From Pegea sp. RAD2-039 (taxonomy: Eukaryota > Chordata > Thaliacea > Salpida > Salpidae), in assembly GCA_034620365.1 (NCBI GenBank), contig JAQGEQ010000244.1:248001-312000 (forward strand): a DNA stretch of 64,000 nt, written 5' to 3'. The position numbers and the translations under genes were made by a program. The notes under the pieces are model-generated. The model did not search any database, was not told the origin of the DNA, and worked only from the letters and a program-made list of their open reading frames with translations. Shown here one piece after another: positions 44,203 to 57,197 of this stretch (position 1 is the first letter of the stretch; each line of letters starts with the position of its first letter).

Positions 44203-45289
44203 GATTAATCGAAAATTAATTCAAACTAACTTTCAAATTTAAAACTGCTTGGATATTTCAAATAATAAATTAGATTTCGTGATTTACAATTTGATATCAA
44301 ATATCTGTTTGTAGAAAAAATAATAATGGAAATTTGAAGAAATTGTTTTTTGTCGTTGTATTCAACAGGAGAGTGATTCAATTAACAAACACTTACAATG
44401 ATTACTAACTAAAACTAATTTTTTAATTTGTTTTTTAAAGAAAATGAGTAAAATTAGTGGGTAGCAAAATAGTCAATAAATAAATTTAGTAGATTAGCAA
44501 TAATTAGTAATAGAATTATTATTTGTTTATTTTTATGCTTATAATTTTTATTTTTAACTTTTTCAAATTATTAAGCGATTCATGAGAAAACTTAATATTG
44601 ATAGAAATTAAAAATATTTTTTTTTGTTTAATTTTTCAATCTTCATTCACAAGATATCTTTATAGCAGTTTTATCTTTATATTTTAAGAAATTGTGAATT
44701 CCTGTACTCTTATGTCTACTAGATAAATAGTGTTGCTCAGTGACTTTAGGATTCCAGTACGTTCTTTTTTAATATTTATATCAGTTTTATTAAAATTCAA
44801 ACAAATAAAAACTATTTGTAATAATTTTACTTTTAAAAAATTCATGGAAAGTTTAAAACTAATTTTGAATATGCACTAAGTAGTAGACAATAGTTTATAA
44901 ATAATTTATAAAATTATTGTATATATATAAATTATTTAATCATTTAAATTCATTAAATTAAATGAAAACGTTAATTTTTTGTAAATTCAATCCAAGTAAA
45001 TTTTGTGAACAATTCTATAATTTCTATTTAGAATTTTGTATCTATCTAGCAGAATTTCCTTTTTTAAAATTCATTCAAGGTTTTTTGATACTCATACAAT
45101 AAAATCAATATAAAAAGGTATTTGTAATAGTGTTAGTTTTAAATCATTTTAAATTTTAAAACTGAAATGTATTATGTAATAAGAAGTCGGAAATAATTTT
45201 TTTATAAGATTAATATCAAAAGAAAAAAAATGTCACACATTTGTAAAAAATCTAACTTTCAAATATAAGTCTAGATTTTAAATCTTTTC

Positions 45290-45397
45290 TAGACAAATAC
45301 AAGATAAATAGCTATTATTATATCGAGAAGTGTTTCCTAACTTTCATGGCAAGATCTGAAACAGATTTATATTTTTTAAATCGACTATGTGTCTATA
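45290..45397 (+). promoter_or_regulatory. small cassette, decayed
   Basis: A TAGACAAATACAAGATAAAT block, TTATTATATC, a core with CATGGCAAGATCTGAAACAG, T6, and a dyad ATCGAC-TATGT-GTCTATA with one arm change. Confidence 0.4.
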
Positions 45398-45419
45398 AAT
45401 TAGTCTGATAATTGTAATT

Positions 45420-46019
45420 ATATGTAATTAATTCTTAAACGTTGGTGGTTTGCTTCTTTCGATATTAAAAATTAAATCTATTTTAAATTATTTCATATTA
45501 AAAATTTATTTTTATTATGTGACTTTCAATGTTTAATAGGTTCTTAAGTAATTTTTAGTTAATTTTGACAAGTCGTTGATTAATGCTTATTTTTAGTAAT
45601 TCTTCGATCTTGTTATTTAACTCACTAATATTTTTTAATTCTTTTTTTAAATTGCAGGATAGTTTGAATGGATTTAATTTGAATGAAGCTGTTTTCAAAT
45701 TTCTATTTGAACCTTATAAATTTTCTTCCGACATATTTTTCGTTTCACAAAATTTCACATTAGCAAATAAAGCAACTCAAATTATTATTTTTCTGTTAAA
45801 AACAGTAATTTAACAACAAAAGCCTTAAAATTTGCTTTAGAATCGCAAATTTCACGTTAGAATTTTTTTAAAATTACAGTTTAAATTTAAAATAATTTTC
45901 TAAAGATAGTTTCTTCTTCGTTTGTTGTGTATATTTTCTAATATGAAGTATTTTTGATTTATTTCATTGAAAGAAGAACAATAACAAAGTATGGAAATAA
46001 CCAAATAACTCTATTGAAA
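45420..46019. repeat. short pieces of duplication A and of the 14850 island
   Basis: 45430-45460 carries the CGTTGGTGGTTTGCTTC piece. 45555-45670 matches 15000-15100. 45680-45780 is the reverse complement of 250-330 and 54010-54060. The 76-codon plus frame here is a translation of that repeat; a shorter version recurs at 48567. Confidence 0.65.
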
Positions 46020-47400
46020 TAAAATTATTACTAATAACTAATTATTAGAAGGAGAAATTAAGATTAAACTTTCTCTAATGGCACTAATCAAAAATAGGAG
46101 AAAGTTAGATTTTAAACTGGTTAATTACTATAACCAAATTACAACTTTCTAATTACATCACCGACAAGTTATCTGTATAATTGTTATTGAAAGTTGAGAA
46201 AAAAATTAATTTACTATCGTTAGTTTATAGTAATTTTAAATTTTAATCATCTTACTCCCAAATAAATTAATTGATATTACTAATAAAAATTTATTTAGCT
46301 AATAACCATCGAACGTTTATGTAAATATCACATTCCCATTGAATACAACAATAAACCATAATTTCTTCAAGATTTAAAAACTATAATATCGACAAATATT
46401 TGATGCCAAACTAAAATTCATGCCAATTATTATTATTAAACGAAATAATAAAGCAGTTTTTAATTTAAAAGTTTGCTGTTACTTGTTAGTTCTATCTGTC
46501 GAATTATTCTATCGACAACTGGTCGATATCTATAATTAAAAATCTTATCATAAATGATAAAAACCATAATGTAAGTCAACGAAGATTTCTTTATATAAAA
46601 AATCTTCTCATCTAATATTTGTCAGGAAAAAGTGAATTTTGTAAAATTTTTAGCTATCTTTGAAAGTTTGATTTATGTAAAACTGTGAGACGATTTTTAA
46701 TTTTTTTTGCTATCAATCTTATAGAAAAATATTTCCTACTCTTAGTGATAAAATATTTTAGTTTTAAACTGTTTATTGATTTTTTAAAACTAAGATTATT
46801 ACAAATACTACTTATATAAAGCTAATTGCATGAATATGAATAAACCTTGTATGAATATTAATAAACAATGTTTTGTAAGCTCAAAGTCACTGAGTAACAC
46901 TATTTCTCTCACAGATAGGAGGATACAACGTTTGTAAGTTTAAAAAAATAAACATAAAACTGTTATAGTGACATCTTGTGACCGAAAAATAAATAGTAAA
47001 ATGCAATTAAATTTTACAAAAGTTTCAGTTTAAAGTTCAATTTACTAAACTTTAATAAAAGTGAGAAAAAATGCAAATTGTTTTTTTAAGTGAGGTTTAC
47101 ACTGAATCTTAATGATTTGACAAAGTAGAATATTTTTGAAGTTATTTTGTATAATTTTAGTAATGTATTTTTTTTAAATCATTTAAGTGTTATAAACACA
47201 TTTAATTAAAATTAGTTTCTAAGACTAATGAAGATATCAGTTTAATTAAACGCACCATAAACATTATTTCAAATCTTTTTAAAATTATAAACAAAATGAT
47301 AAAAATATATTGTTTCTATAATAATAAAGAGATAAAAATATTTTACAACTACACATTGCATTTTTATTGTTTTTATAATTTTTTATTAGAGATACATATC
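46020..47400. repeat. segmental duplication F, copy 1
   Basis: Direct match to 59206-60175. The part to 47000 also matches 10560-11640 and 48890-49260. It starts with the CACTAATCAAAAATAGGAGA block that abuts the RPB9 start at 59207. Confidence 0.8.
46510..46626 (-). promoter_or_regulatory. small cassette, reversed
   Basis: On the minus strand CCTGACAAATATTAGATGAG, TTTATATAAAG, a core shared with 11108 and 59372, no clear T run, and a dyad with spacer CAGTT. Confidence 0.5.
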
Positions 47401-49480
47401 TAAACTGAAACTCTTTTAGTCAAAATTCCAAAATACAATTGTTAATATCTAAAAGAATAACTACTTCTAAAAAAAAATCTTAAAATATATTTTGTGTATT
47501 TTATCTTTTTCTGTTAAATTAAGTTAATATTATTTTTTTATTGAATTGAAAACTCAGAACAACTTTGAATATAGCTTTTATTATTAATTTGATTTTTAGC
47601 CAAAATTTTATCACAAAAGTAAATGAAATTTCTTATTACATATTTTAATTACAAATCAAGTTAGAATAAAGAAGTTTAATGTATTTCAGTTTTGGATTTA
47701 TTTATGTTTGTTTCAGTTAAAAAAGTGATTTGTTTATATACTAACATGTTTGTCAGTATAAAAAGAGAAAGTTTAGTTTTCTTGAAATAATGAAAAATGA
47801 ATAAAAATTGAAAACGTACGTCGTAAAGTAAAATCGGTAAAGTAAATTGTAAAGTAAAACCGGCAACATCTGCCAAAGTTGAATAGTAAGTAGTTTGAAA
47901 ATAAATATTGAACATTTTTCAACTCCAAAAAATTAAATTGCAAAAAATTATATCCTTAGAAAAATGTTCAACTTTCTACATGTTTTTATTGTTTACGTTG
48001 AAAAATAACTTTATCAAGTTTAACATTGTTTTAAGAAAGTAATAAAATTTTAAATTTAATAAGTTCACCCAAATGTTTTATTTTAATCTCATATTTTATT
48101 TATCAAATCAAAACTTCATATGAATCTGAAAAAGTTCCGGTTCGCTGATTTTGCTTTTCAGACTTATTTTTATTTTAGGTATAGCATTTTTATTTGAAAT
48201 TTCTTTCTATCAAGTATTTGTCTGGACAAAACTCACATTTCTAAAATCAATTTTTCTTACAAGTGTAATTTCTTTAAAACGAGAAATTGTTTCTTGCTAC
48301 TTTTTGAATTTTTTTTGCTACTTATTACATTCAATAATAAATTTTTTAAAGATTTCCTTAAACTAAAGTTGTTTTTAAAGAATTTTAATGTAAAAAAAAT
48401 TGATCAAATTAGAATTTTGAATTTTCTAAAAATTTAAAAAGAATTTGTTCTTATCTAAAAGTAATAAAAGATGTTAACTAAATCATAAATTCTTTTATAT
48501 ATTATATTAATTTTTATATAATTATAATTATTTAAGTATAGCGTCGATATACTTACTTGCTATGATTTGAATGAAACTGTCTTCAACTTTCTATTTGAAA
48601 CTTATAAATTTTCATCCGACATATTTTTCGTTTCAAAAAATTTCACATTAGCAAATAAAGCAACTCAAATTATTATTTTTCAGTTAAAAAACAGTAATTT
48701 AACAAAAAAGCTTTTTAATTTGCTTTACAAACACAAATTTTACTTAAGAATATTTTTAGATATACAGTTTAAGTTTAAAATAATTTTGCAACGGTAGTTT
48801 CTTCTTCGTTTGTTGTGTAAATTTTCTAATATAAAGCATTTTTGATTTATTTCATTGAAAAAAGTTGAAATAACAAAGAATGGAAAAAACGAAATAACTC
48901 TATTCAAGTAAAATTATTACTAATAACTAATGATAAGAATAACAAATTAAAATTAAACTTTCTTTAATGGCACTAATCAAAAATAGGAGAAAGTTACATC
49001 TTAAACTAGTTAACTACGATAACCAAATTACAAGTTTCTAATTACATCACTGACAAGTTATCAGGACAATTGTTATTGAAAGTTGAAAACAAATTAATTT
49101 ACTATCGTTATAATATTTACTAATAAAATTCTAAAATTATAATTTCGACAAATATTTGATGTCTAATATAAAATTAATATTTTCAAATGAAATATTCAAG
49201 CAATTTTGAATTTGAAAGTTTGCTGTTATCTGCTAGTTGTATTCACCAAATTATTCTATCGACAAAGGGTCGATATCACAAATTAAAGTAATATTTGCAT
49301 GTATTGGGCTAAAGGTTAAAAAATATTTCTATATATAAAAAAATCTTCTCATCTAGTATTTGTTGGTAAAAAGTGAATTTAAAAAAAAAATTTTATCATT
49401 AAAAGTATGATTTATGTAAAACTGTGAGACGATTTTTATTTCTTTTGATTTCTTTTTATTTTATTTTTTTTTTTAAATAA
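47400..49480. repeat. mosaic of short repeat pieces
   Basis: 47690-47900 holds the GCAACATCTGCC block. 48080-48165 and 48535-48800 are reversed pieces of duplication A (left end). 48800-49260 is a third copy of the 46000-46550 text. Between 48180 and 48535 the sequence is unique. The open frames at 47676-47915 and 48151-48366 are AT-rich and not conserved between copies. Confidence 0.6.
49257..49367 (-). promoter_or_regulatory. small cassette, reversed, decayed block
   Basis: On the minus strand the block reads CCAACAAATACTAGATGAG. ATATATAGAAA stands in place of TATA, the core has CCCAATACATGC, and the dyad arms are perfect with spacer CCTTT. Confidence 0.45.
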
Positions 49481-49503
49481 AATATTTTAAAAATTCACTT
49501 TTT

Positions 49504-49612
49504 CCTGACAAATACTAGATGAGAAGATTTTTTATATAAAGAAATGCTCTATGAAATTTAAGATAGATTAACTAAATTAAATTTGATTCTTGATATCGAC
49601 CATTTGTCGATA
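49504..49612 (+). promoter_or_regulatory. small cassette
   Basis: CCTGACAAATACTAGATGAG, TTTATATAAAG, a core with TTAAGATAGATTAAC, no T run (TTCTTGAT), a perfect dyad and TGACGTCA at 49713-49720. Confidence 0.55.
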
Positions 49613-51180
49613 GAATAATCGGACAAATTCAACTAACAAATAACAGAAAAATCTAATTATAAAACTACTTAGATGTTTTATTTTATTATATTAATTAGCG
49701 GGATTTTCTGTTTGACGTCAAATATTTGTCAAATTTTATGTTTTTGAAGTTTATAATCAACAGGATACAGATTTGAGTTACAAAAAGATACTTAATGCAA
49801 AAAGAAACAATTTCATTTGTTTTGCAAATGTTTTCATTTTACTTTTTGTAAATCTTTATATTTATTTATAGATAAAAACAAACTAGTTCAAAAAAGTTGT
49901 CATTAAAGTCTAAAAACAGTTTATTCCACAGTTAAGTTTTTAATAATTTTTATTTATAAATAGTTTGAAAATTGTGTTAAAAATGTGAAACGAATAATTG
50001 CATTTTGATATTTTAGACAATCAACACTTTGTAACGTTCACAATCTATACATTGTAATAATGTTGAACTTGGACTATTATTTGACTCTCAAATCTATCAA
50101 TGATTTACAAAAAAATAATTTTGATAAAATCAAATATAAAAACCTATTTGAAAATTAAAGTTCCAAACTTGCTTAATCAATGTAAATACAGACAAATTAA
50201 TATTTTTTAAAAAATCTGTATACAGAAGCTCTTTATTAAATTTAAATAAGGAAAACTTGTTTAATACATAACCGTACAATGACAAAAAATGGATAGAAAT
50301 ACTTGTCTAAATAGAATAAATAATACACTACACTCCATTTTATTTGATTGAAATAAACTTTAAAATATATGAATACAACTTCTTTTCATTTCTTTGCATT
50401 TAGTGTATTAAACACTTAATAAAACCGTTAAATAGAAATTAAACCATAGACAAATTTATCAGTAAATTTTCATAAAGTTGTATAATCATATGATATGTAA
50501 ACAGTATTATCACAATTTTTGCTAGAAGTTTACCAGTAAAAACCAGAACTACAATTACCATTTGATTCATTGTTGAACCTATTTGATATCTTTATTAAGT
50601 GGTTTTATCATGGATTTTTTGTTAAGTTTGAAAATGAAGATTTTTATAAAAGTTTTTTTGAATTTTATTCATTATAAATCTTATTGAAATAAAAAGTTTA
50701 TTTGATCGAATCTATAAAACTTATTACTTATGAAGTAATAACAAAATAAAAAAAACATTAGGTAAATATTAGTAAAATACTTTTTATTATATAAATCTAC
50801 AACATTCGACGACAATCTGAATCTAACTTTTTATAGCAAATTAGTAAACAATACTCTAATTTTAGAACTTTTTCACTTCAAGCTTAGATCTAATCAATTT
50901 CATTTCTAAAAAAGTTTCAAACTCTGATTAGAAATTCAAAAAAAATTTCTATAAAACATTTAGAAAAAAATTCATTTAAATGTGTTACAATCATTTTTAC
51001 ATAAAACATACTTTTATATTTATAGTAAAAATAAATCTTTTGAAAATGATTTTAGAAAAATTGATAAATACCAAATATTAAAAACATAGTTTACAATGGT
51101 TGTTAAATAAAAAAAAGTTTTTGTTGTTTAAACTAAATCTAGCTTGTAGAAAAAACTTAATTTTTGAAAATTAGTTTTGT

Positions 51181-51312
51181 TAGGACAAATGTTAGATTGA
51201 AAGAAATTAAGTTTTTTTAATTATATATTTTAAGTAAGTATAAGAACTTTCAGCGAAGATTTGATCAGTTACTTTATGCAATTAACAATTTGAAATTGAC
51301 AACTTGTCGATA
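51181..51312 (+). promoter_or_regulatory. small cassette, decayed dyad
   Basis: A TAGGACAAATGTTAGATTGA block. The first part of the core differs from the duplicate at 23561 and is about 20 bases longer. The dyad has ATTGAC and GTCGATA arms. Confidence 0.4.
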
Positions 51313-51640
51313 ACTCAAAATGAAATAAGTAGCAGCTGGTTAATAACCTTATTTCTGAAAATTTCAACAAAATTAGAAGAGTCGTATTATCGCGATTTGT
51401 AAATAAAAATTAATAGTCGGTTACAAAAAATTGACTCAACTCAGTGACTTCAAACTTCGAAAACAAATTTAAAATATTTTCCAGAAACAGTTTCGTTCAA
51501 AATTAGAAAAATCTCATATAAAGTAATCATATTTAGCAAAAGCAATTTGTTTTTATCTCCATTGTTTATCTATCAAATCAATCTTAGGATTATGAATAAA
51601 TCAAATTTAAAAAAAATAATTTTCCAAAAATAACTTTATT

Positions 51641-51755
51641 CCGGACAAATACTAGATGAAAAGAAGTTATTATTATGAAGATGTTTATCCAAAAGATCAT
51701 ATATCTAATATTGCATTTATAAGTTCATAATTTTGATATCGACCATGCTTCGATA
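51641..51755 (+). promoter_or_regulatory. small cassette with hypervariable core
   Basis: The block CCGGACAAATACTAGATGAA is identical to 24001; the core holds GATCATATATCTAATATTGC and does not align with that of 24001. T4 and a dyad TATCGAC-CATGC-TTCGATA follow. TGACGTCA at 51848-51855. Confidence 0.6.
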
Positions 51756-52297
51756 ATTTAATCAGAAAATCAAAACTAAGAAATATAAACAAACCTGCTT
51801 TGTAGTTAAATGTTTCAATTAACAATTAGGTGACGTAAATTGCAATTTGACGTCAAATATTTATCTAAATTTTAGTATTGAAATTTTGTAGAGTTTGTTA
51901 TTTGTCTTTGTAAACAACAGGATAGTGATTCGATTTACAGAAAACTTATGATGACTACTACTTAAAAATATTTTATTTGAACAGAATATGATTGATCTAA
52001 GTGAGTAGCAAGATAGTCAATAAATAAATTCATTATTAATTAGCAGTAGTAAGTTAGAAAATATATTTTTTTTCAATTTATACTTATAATTTTTATTTTA
52101 TTTTCAAATTCTCCAGCGATTTATGAAGCAATTTTACATTAATAGAAGTTAAATTTATTAGTTTATTTTTTCAGCCACAAGATGTCTCTCTAATAGTTTT
52201 ATTATCATAATTTTAGATATTATAATTATTCTACCTTTATTTCTACTTGACAAATAGTGCTGCTCAGTGACTTAAAGATTCCAGTTTTTATACTTCC

Positions 52298-52313
52298 GCT
52301 GCGTCACTCTGCT
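52298..52313 (-). pseudogene. tRNA-iMet 5' fragment, 16 bases
   Basis: On the minus strand AGCAGAGTGACGCAGC is the first 16 bases of the initiator-like tRNA, followed upstream by the same flank as at 37260. The tRNA is cut inside the D arm. Confidence 0.6.
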
Positions 52314-53960
52314 GAATGCAAAATTGTTATTAGCTAATTATAAAGCTAGAACTTTCTATTAAACTTCTTTACCTAAATTTATGTAGCTTCGGAACGAGAG
52401 ACTTGAAACCATTGTTATTATTCAATGAAAATTTAAAAATATAGTTTTTTTAACTACACTAAGCAGCAAACTTATGACTAATTATTAAACACGGCTTATA
52501 ATATTCAAAATTTAAACATTAAACTAAAAAATGTTAAACAAAAATTTGTAGATATTTTAGCAAATGTACAAATTTATAAAATGCATTTGATGTTAGCTAA
52601 ACTAACTGAATTGATTAAAAATTTACTTTTGAAACTAAAATATTTATTTAAGTAAATTCTGGTTTAAACAGTTTTCCACTAAGTGCGACTATTATTATCT
52701 ATAAAAAGATAATGTTGAAAATAAAATCTTCTAATAATAATAATATTACAAAGATAATCTTCAAAGAACTTTGAGTTTAAATTGAAAATAAAACTATTTT
52801 AACAAGTAGCTTTTTGTAATAAACAAAACTGAAATTTTAATAACAAATTTTGTTTGATTTTTAGATTTAAAGTAGATTGAAACTTTGTAACATGCATTTT
52901 GGTGTAATAACAAACTATCAAACTACCTGCTATTTTTATAGAGATGCTGCCGATTAGAAACGTTTTCAATTTTTTTTAATTTCGTATTTATTTCAAAATA
53001 TTTAAGCTTCCTATTTTTGTACTGACAAACATGTTAATATATGAATAAATCTCCTTTCTTACTTTAACAAACATAAATAAATCTGAAACTGAAATATATC
53101 AAAATGGTTTATTCTATCTTGAATTGTCATTAGCTTATGTAACAAGAATTTAATTTCATTTACTTTATGATAAAGTTTAAGCTAAAAATCAAACTAAAAA
53201 CAAAAGCAGAGTTCAAAGTTGTCTTGAATTTTTAATTCAATAAAAAAGTTACCAACTTAATTTAACAGAGAAAAATAAAATACGCAAATTAATGATTTAT
53301 ATGTTAAATTATTTATATAAGTAAATTTACTGTTTGCAATTAAGCAAGTTTCAATAAAATTGTTGATTATACTGAGTTTTTAGTTTTAAGCCACCATTAG
53401 TACCTTTTTAACTGATTAATTGAGAGGATTTTGGCGTTTTCATGTTTTCTCTTTGTAAGGCGTCTTTTGCTTGGTTTTATAATTTCTATGATGAATTTTA
53501 ATAACAGCATGTCTTTTATGATTTTATTTTTCAAATATTTACAATCAAGTTTTACCACCAGATTAGAAAAATCTTTAGCCTCTATAAAGATATTTTTACT
53601 TAATAAAAAGAACAATAAAAATTACGATTTAAAGTTCTAATAGATTATCATTTCTTAATTTTTATTGAAGCAATGTGCTGTTATCTGCTTAATAACATTT
53701 TTAATGTAGTGGAATGATGTTTATGTTGCGTTTAATTAAAACCAAATCGTTTTCAGTCTTGAAAAATAATTTGAATCAACTGTTTTTATAACACTTAATT
53801 AAGTAAAAAAAAACCATTAGTAAAAATATACAAAAAAGAATTTCAAACAAATTCTAACTTGAAAATTTATTAAGAGTCTGGGTAAACATGTCTTAAACAA
53901 AATATTTGCAATTTTTCTCGCTCTTATTAAAGTTTTATACATTAAACTTCAGAAATGTAT
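52314..53960. repeat. tRNA flank copy, repeat blocks and partner of 7167-8060
   Basis: 52314-52420 is the tRNA flank; 52830-53100 is the TTTACTTTGGCAG-type block; 53254-53960 parallels 7180-7860. Open frames on both strands at 53397-53640 overlap each other and are not supported as genes. Confidence 0.65.
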
Positions 53961-54004
53961 GAAAAAAAGCATTATTATTGGTAGTTTAAAGTGATTTGGT
54001 TAGT

Positions 54005-54215
54005 TAACACATGTTGGAAGAGAATTTATAAAGTTCAAATAGAAAGTTGAAGACAGTTTCATTCAAATCATAACAAGTAGTATATCGACGCTATACTTAA
54101 AATAAAAGCAATTCTGAAAAACAAAATCAGTGAACCGGAACTTTTTCAGTCTGATATAAAGTATGAATTGATGTGATAAATAAAATAAGAGATGAAAACA
54201 AAACATTTGGCTGAA
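54005..54215. repeat. piece of duplication A left end
   Basis: Matches 250-460 (GTATATCGACGCTATA, CCGGAACTTTTTCAGTC). Further pieces lie at 60170-60305 and, reversed, at 48080-48165 and 48535-48610. The match ends at 54215 (GAACTG), where unique text begins. Confidence 0.8.
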
Positions 54216-54448
54216 CTGGAAAAAATCGCAACGATAAAATTTGGATATTGTAATAAAGTATTTAGTTATTATCTAATATATGTTTCATTACGAATACAGA
54301 GGCTGGAGTAATTACTTTTTAAAAAAATTAGAAGCCAATTAGCTTTATTAATTAGTTCTCAATTTGTTGTTAGGTTTAGTTGGTGAGTAAATACAAAAAA
54401 AAACTTCTCAAACAATAAAATTAAAATCTTATTTTTTATTTAATCCAA
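54216..54448. other. unique stretch
   Basis: A 31-codon plus-strand frame from the repeat edge (EKIATIKFGYCNKVFSYY) is open, but it has no start or splice support. It is also the 3' side of the minus-strand candidate below. Confidence 0.3.
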
Positions 54449-54607
54449 TCAAGATTTTGTATGATTTTCAGTTTTAAGTTTTGTCCGTTTTTTAGAGTTT
54501 TTTCTGACTTTTGAATAGTAGTAGTTGTCAACTGGTCTTGTCAAATGGTTTTGTTTAATATTTAATTTATAATCATATGATTTCTCTACTATAAATTCAT
54601 TTGTAAT
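54449..54607 (-). CDS. candidate last exon, basic C-terminus
   Basis: A minus-strand frame of 52 codons contains EKSYDYKLNIKQNHLTRPV, then DNYYYSKVRKNSKKRTKLK, and stops at TGA 54449. An acceptor-like TATAGTAG precedes EKSYDY. The first 18 codons lie in a repeat whose other copy (62220-62300, minus) is also open with conservative changes (EKSYDYKFNIKAKP) and then stops. The basic second half is unique to this copy. It may be a true terminal exon of a nucleic-acid-binding protein; this is weak. Confidence 0.3.
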   Translation of the reverse strand: MTNEFIVEKSYDYKLNIKQNHLTRPVDNYYYSKVRKNSKKRTKLKTENHTKS

Positions 54608-54873
54608 TTATTTATTTATTTTAGTTAAATGTTGCGTCTTAGTGTCGGTTATCAAATTTTAACTTAAATCAGTGACTTATAACTTCGAAAGTACGTTTTT
54701 AAAAATATGCAAAAATACTTTTGGTCAAAATTAAAAAAATCTCAACTAAGGTTGTCAAAATAAGCAAAAGCAATTTGTTTTTAAATTTTTTGTCAACATA
54801 CTAAACTATTCATATGATTATGAATAAGTCAAATTTGTCAGAAAGAGAATAATTTTCGAAAAATAAGATTTTT

Positions 54874-54981
54874 CCGGACAAGCACTAGATTAAACAACGT
54901 TTTATATTAAAAAATATTCCTAGTTATCATTGTTAGATACAGTGTGCAATATAAATTTTTGTTATCGACTACTCGTCGATA
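54874..54981 (+). promoter_or_regulatory. small cassette
   Basis: CCGGACAAGCACTAGATTAA, TTTTATATTA, a core with CATTGTTAGATACAGTGTGC, T5, and the dyad TATCGAC-TACTC-GTCGATA. Confidence 0.55.
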
Positions 54982-55667
54982 GATTAATCCGAAAATAAAA
55001 ACTAACAACATTAAGTTTGCTTTCAAAGTTAAATCTGCTGGGATGTTTCAATTAATATAATTACATGGCGTGAATATCATTTTGACATCAAATGTTTGTT
55101 AATTTTGTTTTTTCATTTTGTTTATTATTTGATTTATTTAATTATTTTTTTAAGCTTTATCCTTTCACACTGACAATCATGTGAAAATATAACTAAATTA
55201 CTTTTTTCACTTAAGAATTATGATTAAATTTGAAAATTCATAATGTGTAAAATGTTTCACGCAAGTATATAATTTTTTTATAAATCGCTATTTAATATGA
55301 AAAAGTCAAAAAAATAATCTTAAGTTTAAAATTTTAAAAATAATAATTTTATAACTCAATATTGCTAGTTTTTACTAAAACTTTTTATTGATTCTTTTGC
55401 TATCCACTAAATTCCATCATATATTTACTGGAACAATTCGAAATGTCTGCGCTATTCCCAAATAAAAATAAATAAAATGTTTTTATGTAGTACTCATCGT
55501 AAAGTTTTGTAAATCAAATCAATAAAAATTACAAATTTCAAAAACTTTAATATTCACAAATATTTGGAGTTATATTGAAAATTTCCTCAAGTATTCTTAC
55601 CAAACGAAATAATCAAGCAATTTTTAGTTTGAAAGTTTGCTTGTTACTTGTATTTGTCGGATTATTC

Positions 55668-55778
55668 TATCGACAAATGGTCGATATCAAAAATTGAGTA
55701 TCTAAACTAAACTATACCATTAAAGGTTGAGGAACATTTCTTTATATAAAAAAATCTTCTCATATTGTATTTTTCCGG
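55668..55778 (-). promoter_or_regulatory. small cassette, reversed
   Basis: On the minus strand CCGGAAAAATACAATATGAG, TTTATATAAAG, a core with CTCAACCTTTAATGG, T5 and a perfect dyad with CATTT. Confidence 0.6.
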
Positions 55779-57197
55779 AAATTGAAGTTGAATTCTTTGT
55801 AATTTTTTATTATTTAAAAAGTCTGATTTATTCAAAATTTTGGACGATTCTTAATTCTTTTGCTATCAACCTTATAGAGAAAGTATTTCCTTCTTCTTAG
55901 TAGATAATACATTTTAGTTGTAAACTGTTTAAAGATTTTTTTCAAAGTAAGACTATTACTTATACTACTTATATAAAGCTAATTGTATAAGTATGAATAA
56001 ACCTTGTATGAATATTAATAAAGAATTTTTCGTAAGCTCAAAGTCACTGAGCAACACTATTCGTCTGACAGATAGGAAGGTACAATCTTTATAAGTTTAT
56101 AAAATATAAACATACGACTAATATAGTGACATCTTGTGACTGAAAAATAAATAGTAAAATGTAATTAAATTTTACAAAAGCTTGAATTTAAAGTTTAATC
56201 TACTAAACTTTAATAAAAGTGAGACAAATCGCAAATAACAGGTTTATGCTGAATTATTAAATCGATAACTTACAATTTTTTTTGAACATTTTTTTTATAG
56301 TTTAGGTAATGTTTTTTTTTAACCTATTTAATTATTATAAAAACAGTTGATTTAAATTAGTTTCTATGACTTATAGAGAATAGGTTTTAATTTAACGCAA
56401 CAATAACAACAATTTCTCACTATTTTTTTTAATGTTATTAAAATGAAACAACGCATTGTTTCTATGATAAAACAGATAAAAACGTTCCCAAAAACAAACT
56501 GAATTTTATTGTTTTTTTTTTATTAAACGCAAAACTTTTACATATACACTCATATTTATATTAAACTGTAATAAAATATGAATATAAACATTTCAAAATT
56601 GATATCTTAAAAGAGAAGTAGTTATTAAAATTCAAAGTGACAATCATAAAACAAAGCAACAAAAGCTTTATAAAAATAAAACAGTAAAACTAATAAGCTG
56701 AGAACATATTTGGTTAGGTTTTCCTAATTTTTCAGGGAATTTTTTGTAAACTGTAAATTTGACAATTTTAAAATTAAAAAACTAAAAATTAAAAGATTGT
56801 TAAAATTGATAAGTACCAAATATTAGAAATTTTTAACTAATTTAACATCATATTACTTATAGTTTTTTTTTCACTTTCAACAGAAAACCTTGATTATAAA
56901 AAATATTTAATTATCATTGATTTGTTTCTTAAAAGATTGTTTGATGAAATTTGATTTGATTTAAAGTTGGTAAAAATTATTCAGCAGACTTAAAAAAGAA
57001 ATTTAATGTTAAATAAAATCTTATTTATAAACCGTAAAAAGAATAGATTTTCTTTGAGTATCCAAAGGATTAGTCAATAAATAAAAATAAGTAACTAAAT
57101 ATTAAAAGCTAGAAAGTTTTGTTTTGTGTTTAGCATAAAGTTACAAAGAAACAAAATAAATGCTTCTGATGATTGACAAAAGAGTTTGTGATTAAGT

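Larger units (their letters stand above)
43740..45420. repeat. recurring units with two cassettes
   Basis: 43740-43960 matches 63850-63990. 43960-44770 is a full unit parallel to 17270-18000. 44880-45420 is a decayed unit. No gene. Confidence 0.7.
49480..52300. repeat. segmental duplication B, copy 2
   Basis: Direct copy of about 21700-24640, with a deletion of about 110 bases near 50925 relative to 23155-23300. Identity is high (about 94 percent by eye) in 49960-50600 and 51330-52290, lower around the first cassette. Confidence 0.9.
54640..57190. repeat. recurring units in both orientations
   Basis: 54650-55110 is a plus unit, paralleled by 62330-62790. 55300-56330 is a reversed unit with a cassette, parallel to 59400-59960. 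56330-57190 is mostly AT-rich with diverged blocks. No gene was seen. Confidence 0.65.
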
